Shown here one piece after another: positions 1-9,100 of a stretch of DNA of 64,000 nt. Made by a program: the position numbers and the translations under genes. The notes beneath the pieces are model-generated. The model searched no databases. It worked only from the letters and a program-made list of their open reading frames with translations, and had not been told where the DNA came from. The stretch lies in the NCBI GenBank assembly GCA_033977485.1, contig CM066989.1:36148595-36212594 (forward strand). The letters are read 5' to 3'. This stretch comes from Hydrangea macrophylla. Its lineage: Eukaryota; Streptophyta; Magnoliopsida; Cornales; Hydrangeaceae. The stretch's first letter is position 1; each line of letters starts with the position of its first letter.

Positions 1-267
1 TGGTAGTATTAATGAGCTGACAGACTACTATAGAACATACGGTAACCAAAAAGGCTTCGTTGTTTGCACTAGAACTTCAAAGAAGGACCTTGATGGGGTC
101 CAAAGATATGTTACATTAGTATGTGGTCGGAATGGAACTTTGAGGCGCACAACAAAAAATGTTTTGAAACCCGACCGATTTCAAAAACGAATTGTGAAGC
201 TAGGATCACAACAACACTAGTAAATGATGGAAAGTGGGTTGTGTCAAAAGCATTTCTTAACCATAAC
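1..267 (+). pseudogene. FAR1-RELATED SEQUENCE (FRS) gene remnant, segment 1 (FAR1 DNA-binding domain)
   Basis: The first ~165 bases translate to a FAR1-domain-like stretch (DYYRTYGNQKGFVV, then a conserved Arg/Lys-rich part ending near VCGRNGT). After a one-base frame change near 165-172 the match resumes (CEARITTTLV, then KWVVSKAFLNHN). FRS proteins are plant nuclear regulators derived from MULE transposases, with an N-terminal FAR1 zinc-finger domain followed by a transposase-like core. Here the domain runs off the left edge of the window and is cut at the HNH segment by an LTR element. The core resumes at 20543. Frameshift, stops and insertions make this a pseudogene. A MULE transposase relative is the main alternative, but domain order and wording fit FRS better. 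Confidence 0.8.
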
Positions 268-2469
268 TGATCTCGTCAGAATCAAGATATAAAAGTATGC
301 TTACTTATGCTTTACTTTCAAAAGATTTGCAGTATGGAAGTAAAGGTCACAAAGATTGAATACTACGCACTTTAATTTTTAAAACCTAAATTTAGTTAAT
401 TAAAAAAATGGATTTTGGATTTAATTTGAATTAAACTAATAACAATAAAAGTAAAGCTAAATTATGAAAGCAATTAAACATTTATTTTTATAATAAGTTT
501 AAGGAACCTAGGATTGCAAATCCACCACTAGCTTCATAATAAGGGTATTTACGAATTACTTTAGCTTCTTACGTTGGATGATAATGGGGAATTGTAGCTA
601 CAAGCCCAATTCATCCGTCAAGAAAATAACTATGGTTCAAGCACCAACATAATCCATCTTCGGTTATAGGGGTGTCCATCGGTCGGGGTGGAGGCGAAAT
701 TTTCCCCGAACCGAAGTGGTCAGGGTGCCGGCAACGGGGACTGAAACTGACCAATAGTCAGTCGGTGCAATCGGTTTCGATTTTCTCGATTTCGGTCGGG
801 GTGGTCGGGGTGGTTCGGGGGGGAGGGACGGGGGGCTAAAGTCTACACTACACCACAAAGAATAACAAAAACAAAATCAAGAACATAAAAATCAAAGATC
901 TAAGCAAAACCCAATTTCTTAATCAAAGATTCAAGTCATTCAACAAATCTGAAAGAACTCTCAGCAAAAAAAAAATAAAATAAAAAACAAATCTGAAAGA
1001 ACTTAGAAGAGAGAGAGATAGATAGAGGGAGGACTTGCCTTTTTATCTAGGATCATCATGGCAGTGGTTCATCCGACGGCGGTAGACCGTGGTGGTGGAG
1101 TGGAGATCATCACGACATGGGTTCATCGTGGTGGTGGCGGTGGTCGATCGTGGTGGCGGACAAATCCCTTTGCCACTGATCCCTCTTTTGGTGCTTGATC
1201 TATCCCTTTTCTTCTTCTTTTGGGTTTTGATCTTTTGGGTTTTGATGTTTTTGGGTTTTGATCTTCTTTGATCAGACAACTTTAAAATCTCTCTCTCTCT
1301 AGAACTGTTTTGATCTTCTTTGATCTATCCCTCTTCTTCTTCTTCTTTGATCTTCTTTGGTAGAGGGTTTTGATCTTTTGGGTTCCTTTGAGAGACTCTC
1401 CTTCTCTCTAGAACTGAGAAAATCTGTAGAACACTTATGAGAAATGAGGGGGACCAAGGGGGTAGGGGTATTTTAGAGAGAGGAGTATTCGGTCGGGTTC
1501 GGTCGGCTTTGGGCCACCAAAGGTCTCACCCATGCGCCGACCGGAATGGTCGGTTTCTGCACAATGACACCCCGATCACCAACCGCCAGCCCAATACACC
1601 CAGAATTTCGGTCGGGTTTGGGTCCGGTCGGGTCGGGTCGGGTCGGGTGGTTCGGGTGGTAGGTATTTATGAATAGCCCTGTTCGGTTAGCACGAATTAT
1701 CCCACACTAAACTAGGGTTGTGGTATAATCCGTCTAATCTAGGCATGGACTATTCGGATACTTGATAGCACAATTCAATTTAATCACCATTACATGTAAA
1801 TAATCTAAACAAGCACAACAAGCATAGATCATTGAGCACACTACCATCAAAATAGATCTAAGACAAGAATAGATTTTGAAAGTAACGATTTAATCAATAA
1901 AAACACGATTTATTTATAAAAATCCTCAGAACATGTAACTGTCATCCATACATAATAAAACTAAAATAAAAACATAAAATACACCCTATTACTTGGCTAG
2001 GGTTTCATTGAAACCCTAGATCTTGAGTTTAGTTAGCCATAGAATTGACGAATGACAAAAGGTTGATGGAGGAGGCCATGGGAATCCTTGGTCTTCTTCT
2101 TCTTCTCCTTGCTTTCCTCTCTTCAATGGCTGAAATTGTTTTTGTATATAGATGTATCTAATGTTGTATACTGATGTGTAATCACAAAATTGATTTAAAA
2201 TATGATTTATATAGAGTTTGGAAGGATTTAGGAAGCTTTCCTAAGCCAAGTCGCACTAAAACAACTATTTTTATGTTTCTGGACGTATTCAGCCAATTCG
2301 GATCGCACAGGGCTCTTCAGGACCTCGAAATACGCATTTTTGAATTTTTCAACGGGTTGCGCGCGTGGGTCGCTCCAGCGACCAGGTCATTTTCCAACTT
2401 TTCTCAAATTTTTCACTACTCTGTGCACCGATCGTAGAATTGTGATAACTTTTGACTCAGACCTCGTAT
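268..2469 (-). repeat. Left (3') LTR of the Athila-like element, distal part, interrupted by a hAT-like element
   Basis: 268-666 and 1690-2469 align closely with 19018-20218 of the right LTR, apart from the inserted 667-1681 segment and the extra TSD copy 1682-1689. The LTR is then cut at 2469 by the chromovirus and resumes at 12983. The right LTR has a 23-T run at 20000-20022 where this copy has a shorter T stretch. Scattered substitutions separate the two copies, so this element is older than the chromovirus inside it. The 60-180-bp ORFs here are chance. Confidence 0.85.
667..1681. mobile_element. hAT-like non-autonomous DNA transposon (1,015 bp)
   Basis: The segment is bounded by identical 8-bp direct repeats TTCGGTTA (659-666 and 1682-1689). 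It begins TAGGGGTGTCCAT and ends ATGAATAGCCCTG, giving imperfect terminal inverted repeats. An 8-bp TSD with TAGGG/CAGGG-type ends is typical of the hAT superfamily. The sister LTR at about 19418-19428 carries the uninterrupted site with one TTCGGTTA, a natural empty-site control. GGTCGGG-type repeats lie just inside both ends. No transposase frame is visible, so it would need a trans-acting hAT transposase. Confidence 0.8.
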
Positions 2470-2571
2470 TGTAATACCCTATATTTTTGTAATATATTAT
2501 GTGAATAAGACCCTGTATGTTTCTTTTAATACTTGTTTGAGCTTGGCCTTACCTTGGTATAATTTGGATAC

Positions 2572-2683
2572 CAATCGATTGACAAGTTTTCCAATCGATT
2601 GCCTTACTTTGGATACCAATCAATTGAACTTTATATCAATCGATTGATTGTATCAATCGATTGACACTTATGCCAATCGATTG
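2572..2683. repeat. U3 cluster of TCGA-centred palindromes (5 perfect + 1 degenerate)
   Basis: Perfect CAATCGATTG begins at 2572, 2592, 2637, 2654 and 2674, and a degenerate CAATCAATTG at 2617. Successive spacings are 20, 25, 20, 17 and 20 bp. The cluster ends about 60 bp upstream of the TATA box, which is where an enhancer would sit. The 3' LTR repeats the layout from 10829 with two copies changed CG to CA. Confidence 0.9.
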
Positions 2684-2725
2684 AAGGCAGCTGGGCAGAT
2701 TCTTTTGCTCTGGCTGGGGAAAGGC

Positions 2726-2753
2726 CACGTGAACACTCTCTCCCTATATATAC
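2726..2753 (+). promoter_or_regulatory. LTR promoter: G-box CACGTG (2726-2731) and TATA box (2744-2753)
   Basis: CACGTG lies 13 bp upstream of CTATATATAC, followed about 30 bp later by CT-rich and AG-rich sequence typical of an LTR transcription start. The same pair is at 10983-10988 and 11001-11010 in the 3' LTR. Transcription would start near 2775-2785, placing the second palindrome cluster in the RNA. The start site is inferred, not seen. Confidence 0.6.
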
Positions 2754-3187
2754 CAGCCCTTTTCCTGCGTTTTTCTTTTTAGAAAAATCAGTGAGAGTGA
2801 GAGGGAGTGTTTGTGTGTGTGTTATGTATATATAAACACTCATATATATATATATACACATATATATACATGTATTCATACACTCACACACACACATCCA
2901 TGGACTGAGACAAGAAGGAAGAAGAGGAGAAGATCAGAAAGAAGAAAGAAGGAGAAGGAGAAGAGAGAAGACAGAGAACTAGAGAGAGAGAGAGGGAGAC
3001 CACCATTGAAGCTCCAAGCTTCATTTCACCCAACCAAACACGCCCCTAACGTCTAAGGTGAGTTTTAAACTCACTTGGTAGCTTTATATTGGTGTTAGAA
3101 CATGCTTGAATGAAGAAATGGAGAAGAAACCATGTATTCCCGTTTATATGTTGCTGGGCAGTCTTCTCTGTGAAGAAGACGAAGTGT

Positions 3188-3372
3188 CAATCGATTGACA
3201 TCTATATCAATCGATTGACATCTTTCATGTTCCAATCGATTGACACTTTATGCAATCGATTGACATGGATTGTGATCCAATCGATTGAACCTTCTTCCAA
3301 TCGATTGATGCCACTTTTATACCAATCGATTGACATCTATACCAATCGATTGACATCTATACCAATCGATTG
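3188..3372. repeat. Transcribed-LTR cluster of nine perfect CAATCGATTG palindromes
   Basis: Copies start at 3188, 3208, 3233, 3253, 3278, 3298, 3323, 3343 and 3363, with spacings 20, 25, 20, 25, 20, 25, 20, 20. Flanking bases are also partly repeated (GACATCTATAC between late copies). The paired array at 11440-11624 in the 3' LTR keeps all nine. The short ORF that reads through this array is a by-product of spacings that are mostly not multiples of three. Confidence 0.93.
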
Positions 3373-3698
3373 GCAGTTACAGTTTACTGTTTTACTTGTT
3401 TAGATAATGTAATAACTGTTTAGTTGTTTATTTACTGTTCAGTATTTCCCAGCATGCTTTATTATTGTAATACAGACATGATAACGAGTTAATGCAGCGT
3501 AGGATCGTAGTAATAACAAGACTATCGAAGAATGTTTGTAACGTTAGATAACGGAATAGTTGTGAATCCTTTGGAGTTAACGTTCATTTCATTCAGAATA
3601 GTCAAGCCACATTGGGATTGTTATGTATCGGTAATAGAGTTGAACTTAAGTAGGTTTGCTAAGATTCGGGAACCTTGCGTGGGCGGGCTTTGGTCGAT

Positions 3699-4012
3699 CA
3701 TATGTTCTTAAAAACGGTAGACAGACGAAGGTGTCTATGACTTGCGGTGAACCGGACCATTTGCCCTAAGATAGCCAGATGATCTAATCATATGTTCTTA
3801 AAAGCGGTAGACAGACGAAGGTGTCTATGACATGCGGTGGACCGTGATCACTGATAGACGTCGCTAAGTCGTGGCATAGAATGATGTACTGTTGTTTAAA
3901 GCGTTATATCCCTGACATGCGGTGGACTGTGCATATGTTCTTAAAAGCGGGGGATGGACTAACGTGGTATCCATGACATGCAGTGAACTGTGCATATGTT
4001 CTTAAAAGCGGT
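3699..4012. repeat. Four-copy LTR repeat around CATATGTTCTTAAAA
   Basis: CATATGTTCTTAAAA recurs near 3699, 3790, 3932 and 3992, each followed by a CGG(T/G)-rich stretch. Three of the copies are followed by related text (GTGTCTATGAC or GGTATCCATGAC, then TGCGGTG or TGCAGTG). The copies are imperfect, 60-140 bp apart, and present in both LTRs (about 11951-12260). This is an internal LTR tandem duplication of unknown role. Confidence 0.75.
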
Positions 4013-4227
4013 GGATGAGCAATGGTGTGTTATAGAGTTGAACTACTGTCGAGTCTGTTCCCCTATCATGTCGCGTTATCGATCTTAAAATAAGTAAGAC
4101 ATTAGTAATCGGATCATTGGTTTGATTAAATAAGTCACCCTCACAGAACTCTAACTTGTTGCGGCTTATAACTTGTAATAACTTCAATAGTTGATACCCT
4201 GTTGGTATCTAACTCACTTGGCTTTCA

Positions 4228-4419
4228 TTAAGCTGACGGCATTTATGCCGCTGGACATTTCTACGTTCCAGCGCACTCTAGTTATGACTATACAGGTGAA
4301 GGGCCTGCAGGAGAGGACTACTATGCCGGTGACGGAGTCCTTGTGGAGGATTTCCCCTACGGAGGTCAGACCGAAGAAGACTACTACGCCGAGGACTATC
4401 CTTATGCCAACTGAAGACT
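4228..4419 (+). other. Open acidic, Tyr/Gly-rich frame inside the 5' LTR, no start codon
   Basis: Reading from a TAA at 4225-4227 to a TGA at 4417-4419, one frame encodes about 63 residues rich in Asp, Glu, Tyr and Gly, including GEDYYAGDG, TEEDYYAED and a YPYAN end. It contains no ATG. The 3' LTR copy keeps the frame open with several amino-acid changes. It could be a terminal exon, a relic of a captured coding sequence, or a compositional accident of tandem GA(C/G)TACTA(C/T) units. The acidic bias resembles the 301-aa ORF that follows the LTR. Confidence 0.35.
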
Positions 4420-4732
4420 AGACTAGAATTGTAGCTAATTGTCTTTACCGTTTTAGAATCTTTTGTAGTCAGGCATATGTTGCCTTGGCATTTGTACTTC
4501 CACTGCCTTATATTTGATTCGAGACTCTGATGTGTAATAGTTAGTAACTTATGTTGACTTTATGTTACGTTGTGATCACAACCTAGACTTCATTCTTGTT
4601 ACACTATTACTTCTTATTGCTTAGTACTGCGTGGTGTGGACAATCATGTGACTTCACCCGTCGCTGCCTTTGGACCCAAAAAGGAAATTTATTTTTCTCT
4701 ATTTTTGCCGTTCCGGGGCGTGACAGGATTTT

Positions 4733-4745
4733 TGGTATCAGAGCC
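4733..4745 (+). other. Primer-binding site (initiator tRNA-Met type)
   Basis: TGGTATCAGAGCC lies 7 bases after the LTR end at 4725 and matches the 3' end complement of plant initiator tRNA-Met, used by most plant chromoviruses to prime minus-strand synthesis. Confidence 0.92.
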
Positions 4746-4863
4746 TAGGTTTTATACCTTTTCGCTCACAGATTGTCCCACACCATCTGGTCCTAGAACC
4801 TTGAGATTCTATAGATGAGTATTAAGATTAGTTCTGACTTAAGGTAGTCCCTTTTCAGGTAGC

Positions 4864-5769
4864 ATGGCACCGCCGCTGTTCGTTCCAGACGAGTTCGGAG
4901 GACACTATGTGTTTGAGAGGAGTATTGCGCCAGCAGATCCAGAGTACTATGCTTGGAAGGTTAGACAGAGAGCTATTGCAGAGACAGAGCGAGACATGCG
5001 GATTGAGCAACAGAGATTTGGGACCCAGGACCCAGAAGTGATACGTCAGGAGATGATCTACTGCAAGGAGACCTTCAAACACATCGATGAGGATTCTCTA
5101 CTGATGTTACGAGACCGTTCTTCGTACCAGGTTCTACTTGCAGAGATTAGAGCAGCAGCTCCACCCCCAGCAGATGAGGATCCGGAGGATGATGATGAGA
5201 GCGATGACGACGATGAGCCAGAGGATGACGACGAGGAGATGGAGGATGAGGAGGACGAGGACACCGATGACGAGGAGCCGGAGTATGATCCAGAGGAGGA
5301 GGACCCCGTGGACCCAGCCGGTATGGATGTGCCAGTTGGCGTAGATATTGTAGTTGCTGAGGGTTATCCGATAGAGGAAGAGGAGGTAGCCGTAGACGAT
5401 GATGCAGGTGATGATGCAGTAGTACCAGTCTTACCCAGAGGAGTTATAGCACAGCTGGCAGCTGAGTGGGCCGCAGAGATGGCTGCACATCCCTATGGTT
5501 TTGAGATTGGAGCACCAGAGTTGGCACAGGCTATGGTACAGGCTGAGGCACTTGCAGCCGCATTTGATGCAGCCCAGGCTGACATAACCGCTGATGCAGG
5601 AGATTTGGGAGCTGTTGTGGAACATGATGGACCCGAGCTGATTGAGGATGTTATGATAGAGGATGAGGACATGATGGATGACGATGATATGGATGAGGAT
5701 GATGTTTTATCTGAGGTTGCCCCAGAGGACGAGGCTTCCATCTATGGATCCGATGTGGACAACTTTTGA
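4864..5769 (+). CDS. Extra acidic ORF between the PBS and gag (301 aa)
   Basis: The ATG lies 119 bases after the PBS and the frame is uninterrupted to TGA. Residues 1-100 form a charged, probably helical N-terminal part (PEYYAWKVRQRAIAETERD). Residues ~100-150 are almost entirely Asp/Glu, ~155-190 are acidic with hydrophobic residues, ~195-250 are Ala-rich amphipathic sequence (AAEWAAEMAAH), and the tail is again Asp/Glu-rich and ends DVDNF. There is no zinc knuckle, protease or signal peptide. I do not recognise a family. The frame being open in a young element supports a real product; the codon-level GAN repeats are a caution. Possible roles, as inference only, are histone-like charge mimicry, nuclear targeting or gag partnership. 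It precedes gag by 399 bp, so translation of gag needs splicing, re-initiation or a separate RNA. Confidence 0.6.
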   Translation: MAPPLFVPDEFGGHYVFERSIAPADPEYYAWKVRQRAIAETERDMRIEQQRFGTQDPEVIRQEMIYCKETFKHIDEDSLLMLRDRSSYQVLLAEIRAAAPPPADEDPEDDDESDDDDEPEDDDEEMEDEEDEDTDDEEPEYDPEEEDPVDPAGMDVPVGVDIVVAEGYPIEEEEVAVDDDAGDDAVVPVLPRGVIAQLAAEWAAEMAAHPYGFEIGAPELAQAMVQAEALAAAFDAAQADITADAGDLGAVVEHDGPELIEDVMIEDEDMMDDDDMDEDDVLSEVAPEDEASIYGSDVDNF

Positions 5770-6168
5770 GTCCAGTGCCTTTAGGACTTAGACTTTTATG
5801 TTTGACTTTTAGGACATGTTGTCTGCTTACTTTTGACGCTTACATAGACAGCTATTGACCATAGCCCTTTTTGTATAGGTAGCCACCAGTAGTGGTTTTG
5901 TGTATATCTTTCTTTTGCTTAGATCTTGTATAGGATCATGTACTACGCGGTACACAGATGATCTGTTGTGTACTCCACTGTACATCTTTTGGGTATATAT
6001 ATATGGCAGATCGTTTCTCTTGGTTATTTATGTTATCATCTCATTATTATGTTATGGTTGTGATTTTGATTCATGTTATGCTTTCTGTTATTTAAGTATG
6101 ATCATTTCCCCGAGGAGATTGTCCGCTAATCGTTAGGTCCTTCATAGGTACACCTCACACGGATCACT
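5770..6168 (+). other. Non-coding spacer between acidic ORF and gag-pol
   Basis: 399 bp, T-rich, no conserved frame, no zinc-finger or other coding signal. It has pyrimidine-rich stretches that could serve as splice branch/acceptor sequence before the gag ATG, but no acceptor can be fixed by eye. Confidence 0.5.
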
Positions 6169-9100
6169 ATGGTGGGACCCACAAGGAACCAAGCACGACT
6201 GGGAGCACCCATTCCCGAGGGTATGGACCCAACTGGAGTCTTCGAAGCTTTCATGCAACGGATGGAGCACATCGGCGATACCTACAATCATGCCACCAGT
6301 AACAACGTCAACAATCACGTTGTCCCTCCAAGACAGGCAGGCGATAAGCTGTTAGAACGATTTCGTGGCCTGCGACCCGAGAAGTTCGACGGCATGGCAG
6401 AGTCCTGGAAAGCAGAGCAATGGATACGAGAGTTGGAGCTAATCTTTGAAGCCCTGGAGTGCAGTGAGCTTGACAAGAGATGTGTAGCCGCATTTCAACT
6501 AACTTACTCCGCCGCGGACTGGTGGGAGGCCGAGAGAGCCACGATTGGGATTGACGCTGCAAGGAGAATGCCTTGGGAAGCATTCAAGACTCGATTTCTC
6601 GAGAAATATTTCCCTGAGGACGAAAGAGACCAACAAGAGAGGAATTTCCTGAGTCTAACCCAAGGAAACTGGACAGTCAGGGAGTATACTACACAATTTG
6701 AGCGACTTTCCCATTTCGCTCCGCATATGATAGACACCTCCGTCAAGAAGGTCAAGCGATTCCACCAAGGACTCAACCCACACCTCCGGCACATGATGAT
6801 AGGCCATCTGGGCCAGTCATTTGAAGGGATTGTCCGTCTTGCTTCAAGTTTGGAAAAGGATGCTTACCCTGTGCAAGGACCACAAGCGAATCGACCTCCA
6901 CCCAGGACCTTCCAACCAAGGAACTTTTCCGCGCAATCATCAAGGAACAATCAAGGATGGAAACCTCAGACCAACAACTACCAGGGAACCAAGCGCACAT
7001 GGGATGGGGCAAGGAAGCCCCAAGCTAATTTTCCAAGACAACAGAATCAACAGCGAGGACCACCTCAGGCACAGCCCATCGCCCAGCGACAGAACACTGA
7101 TGGATGTTTCAACTGTGGAGTGCCCGGACATATTGCAAAGTATTGCACAGCCCCCAAGACCAACCGTCGTAATGACCTCGTCTGCCGCAACTGTAACAAG
7201 CCGGGTCACATAAGCAAGGATTGTCGAGCACCACGTGGAGGCTACTATGGAGCGCCTGCTCAAGGACAGCAAGGACAAGTTAGGGTGAATGCCATCATCC
7301 CTGACAATGTAGGGTATAATGCGGAGGAACAGCAAAACTTAGAAGGTACACTCATTTTATTTCACTGTCAAGTTAGAGCTTTGTTTGATACCGGTGCCGC
7401 CCGTTCTTTCATAGCTATTAAGATGGTACGTGATTTAGGATTGCTACCCCTAGCACTTGAGCCGACCCTTAATGCCGTTTCGCCCTTGGGAGTATCCATT
7501 AAGTTAGGTAAGGTGTGCAAGGATTGTTCCTTGACACTAGAGGATAGGAATCTCCCAGCAGACTTGATAGTCCTGTCAATGTCTGAGTTCGACGTGATCC
7601 TAGGAATGGATTGGCTTACTAAGTATGGCGCTAACCTGGATTGTGTTAGTTGGACCATTGTCTTTTCGACGCCTGGTTGCCCGCAGATCAGATTTCAGTG
7701 CCAACCGTTGAGCGACATGTTTATCACGAACTGCCTAGCCACGATTAAGACTTTAAGCACGGAGCTTACTATCAAGCAGATCCCCGTTATTCAAGACTTT
7801 GAAGATGTGTTCCGAAGTATCTCAGGACTTCCGCCGAAGAGAGAGATAGACTTCTGCATTGAGTTAGCACCCGGAACATTGCCGATTTCCAAGACCCCGT
7901 ATCGGATGGCGCCAATAGAAATGTTGGAATTGAAGAAGCAAGTTCAAGAACTTGAAGATTTAGGTTTTGTTCGCCCGAGTACATCACCTTGGGGAGCACC
8001 AGTTTTATTTGTGAAAAAGAAGGACGGAGAGCTACGACTCTGTATCGACTACAAGGAGCTGAATAAGGTTACGATCAAGAATAGGTTTCCACTTCCCTGG
8101 ATAGACGACCTGTTCGATCAACTACAAGGATCAAGGATATTCTCAAAAATCGATTTACGTTCACGATACCATCAATTACTAGTTCGGCCAAAAGATATAC
8201 CGAAAGATGCCTTCAGGACGAGATATGGGCACTACGAATTTCTAGTGATGTCTTTTGGATTGACTAATGCCCCGGCCATATTCATGGACCTAATGAATAG
8301 AGTATTCAGACCCTATCTGGATCAATTCATTATAGTATTCATTGACGACATTCTAATTTATTCAAGGACAGAAGAAGAACATAAGAAGCATCTACAAATT
8401 GCTCTACAGACTCTCAGAGACAATAGTCTGTATGCGAAATTCAGCAAATGTGAATTCTGGCTTCAGGAAGTTAAATTCCTGGGATATGTGATATCACAGG
8501 ATGGGATTTCTGTAGACTCATCTAAGATCGATGCAGTCTTGAGCTGGAACAGGCCAACCAACGCGACCGAAGTTAGGAGTTTTCTTGGATTGGCTGGGTA
8601 TTACCGAAAATTTGTGGAAGGATTCTCTAGAATTGCAGGACCGTTGACAAGCCTGACTAGGAAGGAGATGAAGTACGAATGGACTGATAAACATGAGGAT
8701 GCATTCCGGGAATTGAAGGAGAGACTAACCTCAGCACCCGTGCTTGCGATACCTAAGAGTGGTGAACAATTCATAATTTATAGTGATGCATCACACCAAG
8801 GACTTGGTTGTGTACTAATGCAAGAGGGGAATGTCATCGCATACGGATCAAGACAATTGAAGCCGCATGAGAAGAACTATCCGATGCACGACTTAGAGCT
8901 AGCCGCAATCGTGTTCGCCCTGAAGATTTGGAGACACTATTTGTATGGAGAAAAGTTCGACTTGTTCTCAGATCACAAGAGTTTAAGGTACCTGTTCTCT
9001 CAGAAGGAGTTGAACATGCGACAACGGAGATGGATGGAACTACTCAAGGACTACGACTTCTCTTTGCAATACCACCCGGGTAAAGCAAATGTTGTAGCCG

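Larger units (their letters stand above)
2470..4725 (+). repeat. 5' LTR of the chromovirus
   Basis: 2,256 bp, TG...CA bounded, matching 10727-12977 almost base for base. In order it holds: a TCGA-palindrome cluster (2572-2683); a G-box and TATA box (2726-2753); purine-rich and CA/TA-repeat transcribed leader (2795-3010); a second, nine-copy palindrome cluster (3188-3372); four copies of a CATATGTTCTTAAAA-containing repeat (about 3699-4010); and an open acidic, Tyr-rich reading frame without ATG (4228-4419). The terminal GGGGCGTGACA is followed by the PBS. Confidence 0.93.

Noticed and set aside
3188..3372. CRISPR-like regular repeats
   Set aside because: Repeat is only 10 bp, spacers are 10-15 bp and partly repeated, and the context is a plant LTR.
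3110..3403. 97-codon open frame across the palindrome array
   Set aside because: It only reads the repeated palindromes (NRLTS/QSID units); the frame has no homology, and the same frame recurs in the other LTR because the DNA is repeated.
4191..4421. ATG-started 76-codon frame in the LTR
   Set aside because: Composition is unremarkable; the acidic frame on the same strand is more regular, although it lacks an ATG.
4733..4745. tRNA gene at the PBS
   Set aside because: Only the tRNA 3'-end complement is present; no cloverleaf or A/B boxes around it.
5058..5264. Poly-Ser open frame on the minus strand
   Set aside because: Antisense shadow of the Asp/Glu codons in the acidic ORF.
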